Source of the DNA: Clostridiales bacterium
GTDB taxonomy: Bacteria; Bacillota; Clostridia; Lachnospirales; Lachnospiraceae
Length of the DNA: 30,571 nt
Direction: 5' to 3'
NCBI GenBank assembly: GCA_019423795.1
Contig: JAHZAT010000056.1
Coordinates: 1-30,571, forward strand
Shown one piece after another: positions 16,076 to 24,701 of this stretch. The notes under the pieces are model-generated. The model made no database searches. It was not told the origin of the DNA and was given only the letters and a program-made list of their open reading frames with translations. A program made the position numbers and the translations under genes. Each line of letters begins with the position of its first letter. Position 1 is the first letter of the stretch.

Positions 16076-16777
16076 TTATCTGCACTCGATCACTGCATAA
16101 GGTTTTTGGTTCGCATCACACATGCTGACCAGTATTCTGTTATCTTCTTTTGCATATCTTGGATATAAAATATCTCCTTCATATGCTTGTTTTTTGTATT
16201 CCACACGAAGTTGTCTGACCTCTAAATCCTGGGGCAGCTGCTCAAATGCTGTCTTTACATACCAGCTGTTATTGACATGTTCATTGCTGTCGATCCAACT
16301 TCTTTGTACCTTTACTGCTTCTTTGTCTTCCCATTCTCTGGATAGTTTGATCTTTCTTGGTTCATATTCCATCTCTAACGGAGTTTCTAATTTGTAAACA
16401 TTTATTTCTTCCTGTCCTGGTCGGACTGGCATTCCTGTTTCTGTGTTTATATATACCCAAATTGAATTGGCATACGCTAATCGTTCACCTTTTGTTGTCT
16501 CCATAATAAAATTCCTTGTCGCATGGAACTTATCAAATCCAGAGCCCCATGTTCCAACTATAATATTTTCACATTCTTCTGGTCGTCTTTCAAAGACGAT
16601 CTGCCAAGAATTCAAGATCCATGCACGTTTTTTATTTGCAAGATATTCTACTCCAACACCCAATTCTTCTGACTGAAAAACACTGCAGTCCTGAAAATAA
16701 TCAACTACTGCCGGAATTGATAACCTTCCGCTTCTATCGATTTCACTGTATCGGATTCTACTGTCAAATGTATACAT
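16076..16777 (-). CDS. Acyl-ACP thioesterase, hotdog fold
   Basis: The 233-residue protein resembles bacterial acyl-(acyl-carrier-protein) thioesterases of the FatA/FatB type, which release fatty acids from ACP using two hotdog domains. The N-terminal domain begins IRYSEIDRSGRLSIPAVVDY. The second domain carries DSNEHVNNSWYV, the conserved D-x-N-x-HVNN-x-x-Y catalytic segment. The start at 16777 has AAAGGT six bases upstream. A longer reading from 16852 would add 25 residues that are in fact the leuS terminator hairpin, so it is rejected. It is followed by the ldh-like gene. No promoter was seen directly upstream, so expression may depend on read-through from leuS. Confidence 0.87.
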   Translation of the reverse strand: MYTFDSRIRYSEIDRSGRLSIPAVVDYFQDCSVFQSEELGVGVEYLANKKRAWILNSWQIVFERRPEECENIIVGTWGSGFDKFHATRNFIMETTKGERLAYANSIWVYINTETGMPVRPGQEEINVYKLETPLEMEYEPRKIKLSREWEDKEAVKVQRSWIDSNEHVNNSWYVKTAFEQLPQDLEVRQLRVEYKKQAYEGDILYPRYAKEDNRILVSMCDANQKPYAVIECR

Positions 16778-16803
16778 ATTATAACCTTTCTGATTTTTAA
16801 GTG

Positions 16804-16840
16804 AAAAAATAGCGCAGACACTTTTCATCGTTATCTGCGC
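16804..16840 (-). terminator. Rho-independent terminator of leuS
   Basis: GCGCAGA (16834-16840) pairs with TCTGCGC (16812-16818) across a 15-base loop on the minus strand and is followed by TATTTTTT. It lies 13 bases beyond the leuS stop and upstream of the thioesterase start. Confidence 0.8.
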
Positions 16841-16853
16841 CATTTGTATCATT

Positions 16854-19265
16854 TTATTTCTGAACGATATTTACGATTCTTCCTGGTACATAAATTTCTT
16901 TTACAATGTTTCCATTTAATTTATCTCCAAGAACTTCTTTTGCTTTCGCAAGAACAGAATCTTTATCTTCTTCTGCAGCAATGACAAGTTTTCCTTTGAC
17001 TTTACCATTGATTTGAACAACGATCTCTACTTCGTCTTCTTTCATTGCTTCTTCATCATATGTTGGCCATGTCTCAGCAAATACACTATCCTCATGTCCC
17101 ATTGCTTCCCATAATTCTTCTGCGATATGTGGTGCAAATGGTGCTAGTAATACAACTGCATCTTCCAGAGTTTCTTTGTCAACTCCATCTTTTTTAGCCA
17201 TTGCTGTTAATGTATTTGTGTATTCCATGAATCCACTGACAACAGTATTTAAGCTGAAGTTATTTAAACGTGTTGTAATATCATAAATCAGTTTATGACG
17301 AACTTTTAATAATTCTTTATCAGCTTTTACACCTTTATCTTTCTGGTCCATAACGAGTTTGTAGAATCTTGTTAAGAATCTATGCACTCCGTCAATACCA
17401 CTCTCATCCCATTCTGCATCTAATTCAGGTGGTCCGACGAACAGTTCGTACATTCTTAAGGAGTCACATCCATAGTCTCTTACAAGATCATCTGGAGATA
17501 CAACATTTCCTTTAGATTTACTCATCTTGATACCATTTTTACCTGTGATCATTCCCTGATTGAACAGTTTGTGGAATGGCTCGTCAAAGTCGATCACTCC
17601 GATATCACATAAGAATTTCGTGTAGAATCTTGAATATAACAGATGTAATACGGCATGCTCTACACCACCAATGTACATATCAACTGGTAAATATTTATCT
17701 GCTTTCTCTCTGGATACTAATTCTTCATTATTCTTGTTATCGATATATCTTAAGAAATACCATGAAGATCCAGCCCACTGAGGCATTGTATTTGTCTCAC
17801 GTTTGGCATCTTTGCCACATACAGGACACTTGCAGTTTACCCATTCTTCGATATCTGCTAATGGAGATTCTCCTGTTCCTGTTGGTTCGTATTTCTCTAC
17901 TTCTGGTAATGTTAATGGCAATTCTTCTTCTGGTACCGGAACTGCTCCACAGTCTGGACAATGAACAATAGGGATTGGTTCACCCCAGTAACGCTGACGG
18001 CTGAATACCCAGTCACGTAATTTGTAGTTTGTTGTCTTCTTACCGATTCCCATCTCTTCGATGATCTTTGGTGCTTCTTCTTTTAATTCAGAAGATTCTT
18101 TTCCATTCCAGTCTCCGGAATTGATCATGATACCTGATGCTTCTGTGTAAGCTTCTTCCATGTTCTCGATCTCTTTACCATCTTTGGCGATAACCTGGAT
18201 GATAGGAATGTTGAATTTCTTAGCGAATTCAAAGTCACGATCGTCATGAGCTGGTACACACATGATCGCTCCTGTACCGTAATCAGCAAGTACATAGTCA
18301 GATAACCAGATTGGTACTTTTGCTCCATTGATTGGGTTGATCGCATAACTTCCTGTAAATACACCTGTCTTTTCTTTATCCTGCATACGGTCTACGGATG
18401 ATTTTAAGGATGCCTGATAAATATATTCTTCTACTGCTTCTCTTGTCTCATCTGTTGCAAGTTCTTTCGCAAGCTCATGTTCTGGAGCTAATACCATGAA
18501 TGTTGCTCCATGTAGTGTATCTGGACGAGTTGTGTATACTGTGATCTCATCATCTCTTCCGTCCACCTTAAAGTTAACTTCTGCACCATGGCTCTTACCG
18601 ATCCACTCTGCCTGCATCTTCTTAACTTTCTCCGGCCAGTCAAGTTTATCAAGATCTGCCAACAAACGATCTGCATAAGCTGTGATCTTTAACATCCACT
18701 GTCTTAAGTTTTTCTTTGTAACGTCTGCTCCACAACGTTCACACTTACCATTAACTACTTCTTCATTTGCAAGTCCTGTCTTACATGATGGACACCAGTT
18801 GATCGGCATCTGTTTTTCATATGCAAGACCTTTCTTAAACATCTTTACGAAAATCCACTGTGTCCATTTGTAAAATTCAGGATCTGTTGTGTTAACTTCC
18901 ATATCCCAGTCATAGATTGCTGAAATCTCGTTGATCTGGCGTTTGATGTTCTTAATATTGGCTTCTGTAGAAATGCGAGGATGTGTTCCCATCTTGATCG
19001 CATAGTTCTCTGCTGGAAGTCCGAATGCATCCCATCCCATTGGATGAATGACATAATATCCATTTAACAGTTTGTAACGGCTCCATACATCACTGATCAC
19101 ATATCCTCTCCAGTGGCCTACGTGAAGTCCACTTCCTGATGGATATGGGAACATGTCTAAGCAGTAATATTTTGGTTTCTTACCGTCATTTACATTGACA
19201 GGATGTTCCTGCCAGTGTTTTCTCCATTTTTGTTCGATTGCCTTATGGTTATAAGGTGTTGCCAT
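16854..19265 (-). CDS. leuS: Leucyl-tRNA synthetase
   Basis: The 803-residue protein has the standard bacterial LeuRS length. It charges tRNA-Leu with leucine. The HIGH motif is HVGH at 48-51, the KMSKS motif is exact at 580-584, and the CP1 editing domain spans about 220-420 with the threonine-rich TTRPDT (245-250) and GTGAIMCVPAHDDRD (330-344) motifs. Two zinc-type cysteine groups are seen: CPSC/CERC (158-178) and CPDCG plus CKC-CPVC (436-483). No T-box leader is present in the 80 or so bases between promoter and start. It is transcribed from a strong promoter at 19347-19374. Confidence 0.98.
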   Translation of the reverse strand: MATPYNHKAIEQKWRKHWQEHPVNVNDGKKPKYYCLDMFPYPSGSGLHVGHWRGYVISDVWSRYKLLNGYYVIHPMGWDAFGLPAENYAIKMGTHPRISTEANIKNIKRQINEISAIYDWDMEVNTTDPEFYKWTQWIFVKMFKKGLAYEKQMPINWCPSCKTGLANEEVVNGKCERCGADVTKKNLRQWMLKITAYADRLLADLDKLDWPEKVKKMQAEWIGKSHGAEVNFKVDGRDDEITVYTTRPDTLHGATFMVLAPEHELAKELATDETREAVEEYIYQASLKSSVDRMQDKEKTGVFTGSYAINPINGAKVPIWLSDYVLADYGTGAIMCVPAHDDRDFEFAKKFNIPIIQVIAKDGKEIENMEEAYTEASGIMINSGDWNGKESSELKEEAPKIIEEMGIGKKTTNYKLRDWVFSRQRYWGEPIPIVHCPDCGAVPVPEEELPLTLPEVEKYEPTGTGESPLADIEEWVNCKCPVCGKDAKRETNTMPQWAGSSWYFLRYIDNKNNEELVSREKADKYLPVDMYIGGVEHAVLHLLYSRFYTKFLCDIGVIDFDEPFHKLFNQGMITGKNGIKMSKSKGNVVSPDDLVRDYGCDSLRMYELFVGPPELDAEWDESGIDGVHRFLTRFYKLVMDQKDKGVKADKELLKVRHKLIYDITTRLNNFSLNTVVSGFMEYTNTLTAMAKKDGVDKETLEDAVVLLAPFAPHIAEELWEAMGHEDSVFAETWPTYDEEAMKEDEVEIVVQINGKVKGKLVIAAEEDKDSVLAKAKEVLGDKLNGNIVKEIYVPGRIVNIVQK

Positions 19266-19346
19266 ATTTTATTCCTCCTAGCCGTATCTATCTCTTGCTG
19301 ACTGTCCTATTGCTTATGCCAGCTGATAAATTCTTTAATCTTTTTT

Positions 19347-19374
19347 ATTTTATCATACTGAAATGTCGTGTCAA
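19347..19374 (-). promoter_or_regulatory. Sigma-A-type promoter of leuS
   Basis: The minus strand has TTGACA (19369-19374), a 16-bp spacer and TAAAAT (19347-19352). The leader to the leuS ATG is about 75 bases and holds no T-box core (AGGGTGG-type sequence). Confidence 0.78.
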
Positions 19375-19395
19375 CTATCCTGCTAAAAAACTTCA

Positions 19396-19440
19396 AAAAT
19401 TATAAAGAGGAAATGCATCATTTCCAGATACATTTCCTCT
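19396..19440 (-). terminator. Rho-independent terminator of the L,D-transpeptidase gene
   Basis: A 14-bp stem (AGAGGAAATGTATC with GATGCATTTCCTCT, one G-U) with a seven-base loop is followed by TTATAATTTTT on the minus strand. It lies just upstream of the leuS promoter. Confidence 0.85.
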
Positions 19441-19452
19441 CTTAAATTATAA

Positions 19453-20907
19453 TTACTGTTCAACTGGCTGATCAGTCTGCTCTTCTGCGGATTGTTGGGC
19501 TTCCTGTTCTACATTATTTACTGTTACTGTAACTTTATATGTTACAGTCTTTCCATTCTTTCCTTTGTAAGAAACTGTTGCTGTAATAACTCCTGTTTCA
19601 GTATCTTTTGAAACTGTTACAGTTGCTGCAGTTGATTTTACAGTTGTTCCATTGTCTGTGATCGTAATTGCTTCACATACTGCTGCCTTGATCTGATCAT
19701 CTGTTGCTGAATCTTCCACTGTCACTGCTTTTGTTGATTTGATCACTGCATCACCTAAAACTGTGATCTTAACAATTTTTGTAGCTGCACGATTTGGTTT
19801 GTTCACATTCTTCGCAACATACTGTACATAATATGTTCCAGCTTTTGTAAATTTGTATGCTTTTGCTTTGGCATAGCTGTATGTTGTGTAGCTGTTTTCA
19901 CCTGGTGCTTGAATCTTCACACTCATGCTGCTTGTTACACTCTTACCACTTTTCATCTTCGCAGATACACCGCTGACTGCATTGGTTGTATTGATATTCA
20001 CTGTACGATCCTTAGCTGTGATCACTGGTGCCTTTGTATCAACAACTCTCACTGTAAATGTCTTTGTTGTTGTAACTCCTAAAGAAGATTTTACAGCATA
20101 TTTGATTCGATATGTTCCAAGTGATTTTGTTGAGAATTTTGCCTTCTTATACTTACCATTGCTGTATTTTGTTACTCCGTATGTAACTTTGCTTGTAAGA
20201 CTTCTCTTTGTGATCTTATCTTTTGCTGTTACACCAGATTTTATATTATAAGAAGTTCCATACTCTGCTGTCGCAGCTTTCTTTGATGAAATACTGATCG
20301 TTGCTTTCTGTTTGCGATATGGATTCTTCTTATCTGGATCTGTTGGATCCCAGTACATTCTTCTGGATGTTGACACTTTGATTCCTTTTGGTTTACCAAG
20401 AGGTCCTGGGTTCTTGCTGCTGTATACAGTAACTTTTGTTCTTAGTGCACAGTTATCATAGATCCATTTTGCATCTGCTACTGATAATCTGACACATCCA
20501 TGAGATGCCGTCTGCCCAAGTTTATTAAACTGTACCGTTGACTGTGTTCTCTTATCTTTCTGATAATACCATACAGAATGGAAGAGGATTCCTCCATGGA
20601 TCCTTGTACAATACTGTCCATAACTTGGTCCCATCAATGTCTGCCAGCGATATTTGGCTGGTGTATAGAAAGTACCTGATGGTGTGTTAGATCCTCCACA
20701 GGAAACCAAAAATGCTTTGATCGGTTTATACTTTCCTCTCTTTAACTGATAAACAGTTGCTACATTTGCCCGTTTGTTAACTTTGATCCAATACTTTGTA
20801 TTGGCAGCCTTCGCAGTCTTTGGTGCTGCAAATGAGAATCCAAATGCTGTCACGATCATTAATACGACTGCACATAATTTTTTACATCTTAATTTAAATG
20901 ATTTCAT
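19453..20907 (-). CDS. Secreted L,D-transpeptidase (YkuD) with Ig-like repeats
   Basis: The 484-residue protein starts with a signal peptide (basic KSFKLRCKK, hydrophobic 11-28, AKA-type cleavage region near 34). A YkuD catalytic domain (about 38-160) follows: H110 in GGILFHSVW and S135-H136-G137-C138-V-R140. Such enzymes make 3-3 cross-links or attach proteins to peptidoglycan, with C138 as nucleophile. The rest (about 200-460) is beta-rich Ig-like or bacterial-surface repeats, with two comparable segments ending in TGTYRIKYAVKS and AGTYYVQYVAKN, and an acidic Gln/Glu-rich C-terminal tail. The start at 20907 is chosen because it opens with the signal peptide and has GGAG five bases upstream; the ORF extends further upstream without a ribosome site. 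Confidence 0.92.
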   Translation of the reverse strand: MKSFKLRCKKLCAVVLMIVTAFGFSFAAPKTAKAANTKYWIKVNKRANVATVYQLKRGKYKPIKAFLVSCGGSNTPSGTFYTPAKYRWQTLMGPSYGQYCTRIHGGILFHSVWYYQKDKRTQSTVQFNKLGQTASHGCVRLSVADAKWIYDNCALRTKVTVYSSKNPGPLGKPKGIKVSTSRRMYWDPTDPDKKNPYRKQKATISISSKKAATAEYGTSYNIKSGVTAKDKITKRSLTSKVTYGVTKYSNGKYKKAKFSTKSLGTYRIKYAVKSSLGVTTTKTFTVRVVDTKAPVITAKDRTVNINTTNAVSGVSAKMKSGKSVTSSMSVKIQAPGENSYTTYSYAKAKAYKFTKAGTYYVQYVAKNVNKPNRAATKIVKITVLGDAVIKSTKAVTVEDSATDDQIKAAVCEAITITDNGTTVKSTAATVTVSKDTETGVITATVSYKGKNGKTVTYKVTVTVNNVEQEAQQSAEEQTDQPVEQ

Positions 20908-20938
20908 ATTGCTCCTTTCTTTCCGCCTGTTCTTTTCT

Positions 20939-20967
20939 ATTATATCTTTGCATTTTCTTCTTGTAAA
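20939..20967 (-). promoter_or_regulatory. Sigma-A-type promoter of the L,D-transpeptidase gene
   Basis: The minus strand has TTTACA (20962-20967), a 17-bp spacer and TATAAT (20939-20944), about 30 bases upstream of the start. It faces away from the VOC-gene promoter. Confidence 0.78.
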
Positions 20968-21012
20968 CATATAAATATGCTGATATGATAAATTTAAATT
21001 TTTTTTAAGATT

Positions 21013-21054
21013 TGTAATCATTTTTTATTCATTTTCAAATGATTACAGTACAAT
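21013..21054 (+). promoter_or_regulatory. Inverted repeat at the promoter of the VOC gene, probable operator
   Basis: A perfect 11-bp inverted repeat, TGTAATCATTT (21013-21023) and AAATGATTACA (21037-21047), is separated by 13 bases. A -10-like TACAAT follows at 21049-21054, so the right arm occupies the spacer between the presumed -35 and -10. This placement suits a repressor site controlling the downstream gene; no regulator gene is adjacent. Confidence 0.55.
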
Positions 21055-21070
21055 AAGAAAGGATGTTTTT

Positions 21071-21436
21071 ATGTTTCAATTTAATCACTTTAATTTTAAC
21101 GTTTTAGATCTTGAAAAGAGCTTAAAATTCTATAAAGAAGCTTTAGGACTTGACGTTGTCCGCGAAAAGGATTCTTCTGATGGAAGTTTTAAGATCGTTT
21201 ATCTTGGCGATCACTCTTCTGATTTCTTATTAGAGCTTACTTGGATGCGTGATCAAAAAGAGCCTTATAATCTTGGAGATGAGGAATTTCATCTTGCTTT
21301 GACTGCAGATGATTTTGATCAGGCGCATGCACTTCATGAGAAGATGGGATGTATTTGTTTTGAGAACCATGATATGGGGATTTATTTTATTAATGATCCG
21401 GATGGGTATTGGATTGAGATCATTCCAGCGAAATAG
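21071..21436 (+). CDS. VOC-superfamily protein (glyoxalase/bleomycin-resistance type)
   Basis: The 121-residue single-domain protein belongs to the vicinal-oxygen-chelate superfamily. It begins FNHFNFNVLDLEKSLKFY with the first metal-ligand histidine (H6). The second half has EFHLALTADDFDQAHAL, and the C terminus has YFINDPDGYWIEIIP with the metal-ligand glutamate (E117). This pattern is that of glyoxalase I-like lyases, which turn the methylglyoxal hemithioacetal into a lactoyl thioester, but related proteins act on other substrates. AAAGGA lies about eight bases upstream of the ATG. It stands alone and is controlled by the inverted repeat upstream, if that site is functional. Confidence 0.85.
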   Translation: MFQFNHFNFNVLDLEKSLKFYKEALGLDVVREKDSSDGSFKIVYLGDHSSDFLLELTWMRDQKEPYNLGDEEFHLALTADDFDQAHALHEKMGCICFENHDMGIYFINDPDGYWIEIIPAK

Positions 21437-21464
21437 ATTGATTGATACTATCTAGGCTATAAAT

Positions 21465-21611
21465 GAAGAATTGCTCTATCATCTGGCTCGGAACGCGTTT
21501 TCACTCGGATTCTCACGTAACAGACACTAAATTCGACAGCGACTATCGTCACTGCTCATTAAGTGCTGACGTGTTCATACGGTTCTGTGCCAGATGATAG
21601 ATCAATTCTTC
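21465..21611. repeat. Large imperfect palindrome, candidate interspersed element or structured RNA
   Basis: The ends of this 147-bp segment pair: GAAGAATTG (21465-21473) with 21603-21611, CTATCATCTGGC (21476-21487) with 21589-21600, and GAAC (21491-21494) with 21582-21585, interrupted only by small symmetric internal loops. Inside, CACGT-(AA)-CAG and CACTAAAT pair with ATTAAGTG and CTG-ACGTG, and the tip holds CAGCGAC/GTCACTG with one mismatch. The whole can fold as one long rod. It has no ORF, and base composition is clearly richer in G+C than the flanks. It sits between the convergent VOC and M18 genes. It may be a MITE-like repeat or a non-coding RNA; both are inference. Confidence 0.6.
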
Positions 21612-21636
21612 TTATACTTTATCATGTCCCCCCTAT

Positions 21637-21678
21637 ATTAAAACAAGCTGACACCACATATTTCTGTGATATCAGCTT
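21637..21678 (-). terminator. Rho-independent terminator of the M18 aminopeptidase operon
   Basis: AAGCTGATATCACA pairs with TGTGGTGTCAGCTT (two G-U) on the minus strand with a six-base loop, then GTTTTAA. It starts 24 bases past the aminopeptidase stop. Confidence 0.8.
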
Positions 21679-21701
21679 ATCTTCACATATCTTATCAAAT
21701 T

Positions 21702-23084
21702 TTATCTACAATTCTTCAAGAATGCCTCATATCCTTTTTCCACTTCATAGATATCGGACTTACTTGTGATTTCCCATGGTGCATGCATGCTTAGAACTGC
21801 AACGCCACAGTCGATGACATTCATGCTGTAGGCTGCTGGAATGTAAGCGATCGTTCCTCCGCCTCCTTCGTCAACTTTTCCAAGTTCAGCTGTCTGAAAC
21901 GCTACTTTTGCATCATCAAAGATCTTTCTTAACTGGGCGATGTATTCTGGGTTTGCATCATTGGATCCTGATTTTCCTCTGGCTCCGGTGTATTTGTTTA
22001 ATACTAAGCCCTTTCCGAAATATGCACAGTTTTTCTTCTCCATAACACTTGGATAGTTTGGATCGAAGGCTGCGCTTACGTCGGATGATAGCATGTAGGA
22101 ATTCTGCAGGGTTCTTCTTAATCTCAGGTCATTGTAATCTCCTGTTAAGGCTAAGATTTCCGCGACTGTATTTTCAAAGAATTTAGAGTGCATTCCAGTT
22201 GCTCCAACACTTCCGATCTCTTCTTTATCTACTAAGATGCAGCAGGATGTTCTCTTTGGTGCTTCTACATTTAACATAGCTGCTAAGGATGTATAGGCAC
22301 AGACTCTGTCATCTTGTCCGTAGGACATGATCATGCTGCGATCTAATCCAAAGTCTCTTGCTTTTCCTGCTGGTACGACTTCAATCTCTGCGGATAAGAA
22401 GTCTTCTTCTTCTATTCCGTATTCTTCATCTAATAACTGTAACAGCTGTTTCTTAACTGCTTCTTTTTCTTCGTCTTTTAATGGTTTACTTCCGATCAGA
22501 ACGTTAAGGTCTTCTCCTTCTACGATCACATTCCCTTTCTTCTGCATCTGTTTTCCTGATAAATGGATTAAAAGATCTGTAATTCCCACTACTGGATCTT
22601 CGTCTTTTTCTCCAATACAGATGTTGACTCTTGTTCCATCTTTTTTAACTACAACTCCGTGTAATGCCATTGGAAGTGTAACCCACTGGTATTTTTTGAC
22701 TCCACCATAGTAGTGTGTGTCTAATAATGCCATCTCTGTATCTTCATATAATGGATTTTGTTTTAAATCCAGTCTTGGGGAATCGATATGGGCTCCTAAA
22801 ATATTTAATCCGTCTTCGATCGCATCTTCTCCAATCTGGAATAATACGATCGTTTTCTCCATCCATGTGCGATAAACTTTATCACCTGCTTTTAATGGTG
22901 TCTGATTCTTGATCAGTTCTTCTAAATCCTGATATCCGGCTTTCTCTGCCAGTTCTATAGATTGTGCCACGCATTCTCTTTCTGTCTTTCCATTGGATAA
23001 GAAATCTTTGTATTCCTTACAAAGTTCTTCTAACGCCTTTAAATCTGCTTCTTCATATGTTGTCCATGCATTTGCTCGATTCAT
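21702..23084 (-). CDS. M18-family aminopeptidase
   Basis: The 460-residue protein is a zinc metallo-aminopeptidase of family M18 (aspartyl aminopeptidase/aminopeptidase I type), a cytoplasmic enzyme that removes N-terminal residues from peptides. Motifs are AHIDSPRLD (H99, D101), YGQDDRVCAY with the bridging aspartate, VDKEEIGSVGATG with the catalytic glutamate pair, and SSDVSAAFDPNYP. Length matches the family. It starts directly after the ArsC/Spx-like stop, with AAGGAGA located eight bases upstream inside that gene, and is the last gene of the mnmM-dacF-arsC-M18 operon. Confidence 0.94.
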   Translation of the reverse strand: MNRANAWTTYEEADLKALEELCKEYKDFLSNGKTERECVAQSIELAEKAGYQDLEELIKNQTPLKAGDKVYRTWMEKTIVLFQIGEDAIEDGLNILGAHIDSPRLDLKQNPLYEDTEMALLDTHYYGGVKKYQWVTLPMALHGVVVKKDGTRVNICIGEKDEDPVVGITDLLIHLSGKQMQKKGNVIVEGEDLNVLIGSKPLKDEEKEAVKKQLLQLLDEEYGIEEEDFLSAEIEVVPAGKARDFGLDRSMIMSYGQDDRVCAYTSLAAMLNVEAPKRTSCCILVDKEEIGSVGATGMHSKFFENTVAEILALTGDYNDLRLRRTLQNSYMLSSDVSAAFDPNYPSVMEKKNCAYFGKGLVLNKYTGARGKSGSNDANPEYIAQLRKIFDDAKVAFQTAELGKVDEGGGGTIAYIPAAYSMNVIDCGVAVLSMHAPWEITSKSDIYEVEKGYEAFLKNCR

Positions 23085-23432
23085 CTATAATGTCTCCTTC
23101 CATTGTGCTTCTTTAAATCCAATCAGCACGAAATCATCTCCTACAATCAGTGGTCGTTTTACTAACATTCCGTCTGTTGCAAGCAATTCATATTGTTCTT
23201 CTTCTGACATTTCTGGTAATTGATCTTTCAATCCAAGTTCACGGTATTTCATGCCACTTGTATTAAAAAATCGTTTCAGCGGCAGTCCGCTTCTTTGATG
23301 CCAGTCTTTTAGTTCTTCGGCGGTTGGATTATCTTCGATGATATGGCGGTCTTCATAGGATACGCCATGTTCATCCAACCATTTCTTTGCTTTCTTGCAG
23401 GTACTACATTTTGGATATTCTAAAAACAGCAT
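23085..23432 (-). CDS. ArsC/Spx-family thioredoxin-fold protein
   Basis: The 115-residue protein has the ArsC/Spx fold with a CSTC redox motif at 9-12 in YPKCSTCKKAKKW and the conserved MLVKRPLIV segment with its cis-proline and arginine. It may be an arsenate reductase-like enzyme, or a Spx-type regulator that binds RNA polymerase; it is slightly shorter than B. subtilis Spx (131). The ATG at 23432 has AGGAGG seven bases upstream; an ATG at 23450 would overlap this site. It lies 18 bases after dacF and abuts the aminopeptidase gene. No ars genes are nearby, so an arsenic role is not supported by context. Confidence 0.85.
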   Translation of the reverse strand: MLFLEYPKCSTCKKAKKWLDEHGVSYEDRHIIEDNPTAEELKDWHQRSGLPLKRFFNTSGMKYRELGLKDQLPEMSEEEQYELLATDGMLVKRPLIVGDDFVLIGFKEAQWKETL

Positions 23433-23450
23433 TGTTTCGCCTCCTCGCAT

Positions 23451-24629
23451 TTATCTTATCTGTTTTATCATAGCACATTCGCGTGTCAGCGTAAATCTTT
23501 GAATGATTTTCTCAAAATAGTACCAGTAATCTTTCCGTTTTATGTTCTGTTTTGTGTAAACAGGTATAGCCTTTTGACTTTTCCCATTGACCAGATATCG
23601 AATTTCTCCAATCTTTTGCCCTTTTTTCACAGGGGCATCAACGTATGAAGGCAAAATACTCTCAACCTTTATCTGATCCGTTTTCTTTACCAGAAATGAA
23701 ACTTTCAGATTTCCTGTTTTTAATAAGACTTTTTGTTTTAAGCCATCTTTTACATAAATCTCTTTGATCTTACTTGTATCTGCAACAATCTCTCGTTTCT
23801 CGTAATGATCTATGGCATATTGGACCAGCTTTCTTACATCGTTCCATTTATAGGTTTTATGTGGCGGCCATCCACTTGCAAGAACTGAAAGTGTCATCGT
23901 CATATTTTTCTGCTTCACTGCTCCGACATAGCAATATCCCGCTTTCGAAGTATACCCGGTCTTCCCAGATATAGCTCCCTGCATAGTAGATAACAATGCA
24001 TTATGATTGTTACAGGTAAACCTTCTCTTCCCACTGTCATCCGTAAATGTATGCTGTTTTGCCTGTGTAATTTCAAGGAAGTGCTGATTCTTAATGCAAG
24101 ATGCCATAATCTTTGCCAAATCCTGTGCGGTTGTTTCATGCCTTCCGTTCTTGTCTGTCCCATCCAGTCCATTTGGTGTTACAAAATGTGTATTGGATGC
24201 TCCAAGTTTTCCTGCCAACTGATTGACTCTTTTTTCAAATTTTTCTACACTTCCTGCGGCGTATTCTGCCAGCACTACTGCACAATCATTATAAGATTCC
24301 AGCATCAGTCCATAAAGTAGATCTTTCACTTTATAACTTTCTCCTTCTCTAACCCCTAATCTTACTTTCGGCTGTATTGCAGCATTTTTGGAAACTTTAG
24401 CCTTCTTTTCAATATCACAATGTTCTAAAATATATAAACACGTCAAAATCTTTGTCGTACTTGCATTGGGCATTTTCTGGTCCTTAGATTTTCCATAGAG
24501 AATCTTGCCGCTTTCAGCATCCATGATCACAGCTGCCTTTGCATTTAAATTTAATTCGTCTGCTGATATCGAATATATCTGTACACTGCATATGATCATA
24601 TATAAAAAAACAAAAACAATGGTTTTCAT
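23451..24629 (-). CDS. dacF: D-alanyl-D-alanine carboxypeptidase, DacF type (PBP5 family)
   Basis: The 392-residue exported protein is a low-molecular-weight penicillin-binding protein that removes the terminal D-Ala from the cell-wall pentapeptide. A signal peptide covers about 1-22. Catalytic motifs are S57-T-T-K60, S112-Y-N114 and K223-T-G225. The C-terminal part is the usual beta-rich PBP5 domain followed by a basic, amphipathic stretch (YYFEKIIQRFTLTREC) that can attach to the membrane. AAAGG lies nine bases upstream. It is 72 bases after mnmM. The DacF name is by motif and length; DacA or DacB relatives are close. Confidence 0.92.
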   Translation of the reverse strand: MKTIVFVFLYMIICSVQIYSISADELNLNAKAAVIMDAESGKILYGKSKDQKMPNASTTKILTCLYILEHCDIEKKAKVSKNAAIQPKVRLGVREGESYKVKDLLYGLMLESYNDCAVVLAEYAAGSVEKFEKRVNQLAGKLGASNTHFVTPNGLDGTDKNGRHETTAQDLAKIMASCIKNQHFLEITQAKQHTFTDDSGKRRFTCNNHNALLSTMQGAISGKTGYTSKAGYCYVGAVKQKNMTMTLSVLASGWPPHKTYKWNDVRKLVQYAIDHYEKREIVADTSKIKEIYVKDGLKQKVLLKTGNLKVSFLVKKTDQIKVESILPSYVDAPVKKGQKIGEIRYLVNGKSQKAIPVYTKQNIKRKDYWYYFEKIIQRFTLTRECAMIKQIR

Positions 24630-24701
24630 ATCCTCATACCTTTCTTTTTATTCATCGAAAATTCAATATAATACAAGTATATGGAATCCATTGTTTCTTT
24701 A

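Noticed and set aside
16778..16852. 25-residue N-terminal extension of the thioesterase
   Set aside because: It reads through the leuS terminator hairpin, and the downstream ATG has a ribosome site.
19266..19374. T-box leader for leuS
   Set aside because: The leader is under 80 nt and lacks the AGGGTGG-type T-box core.
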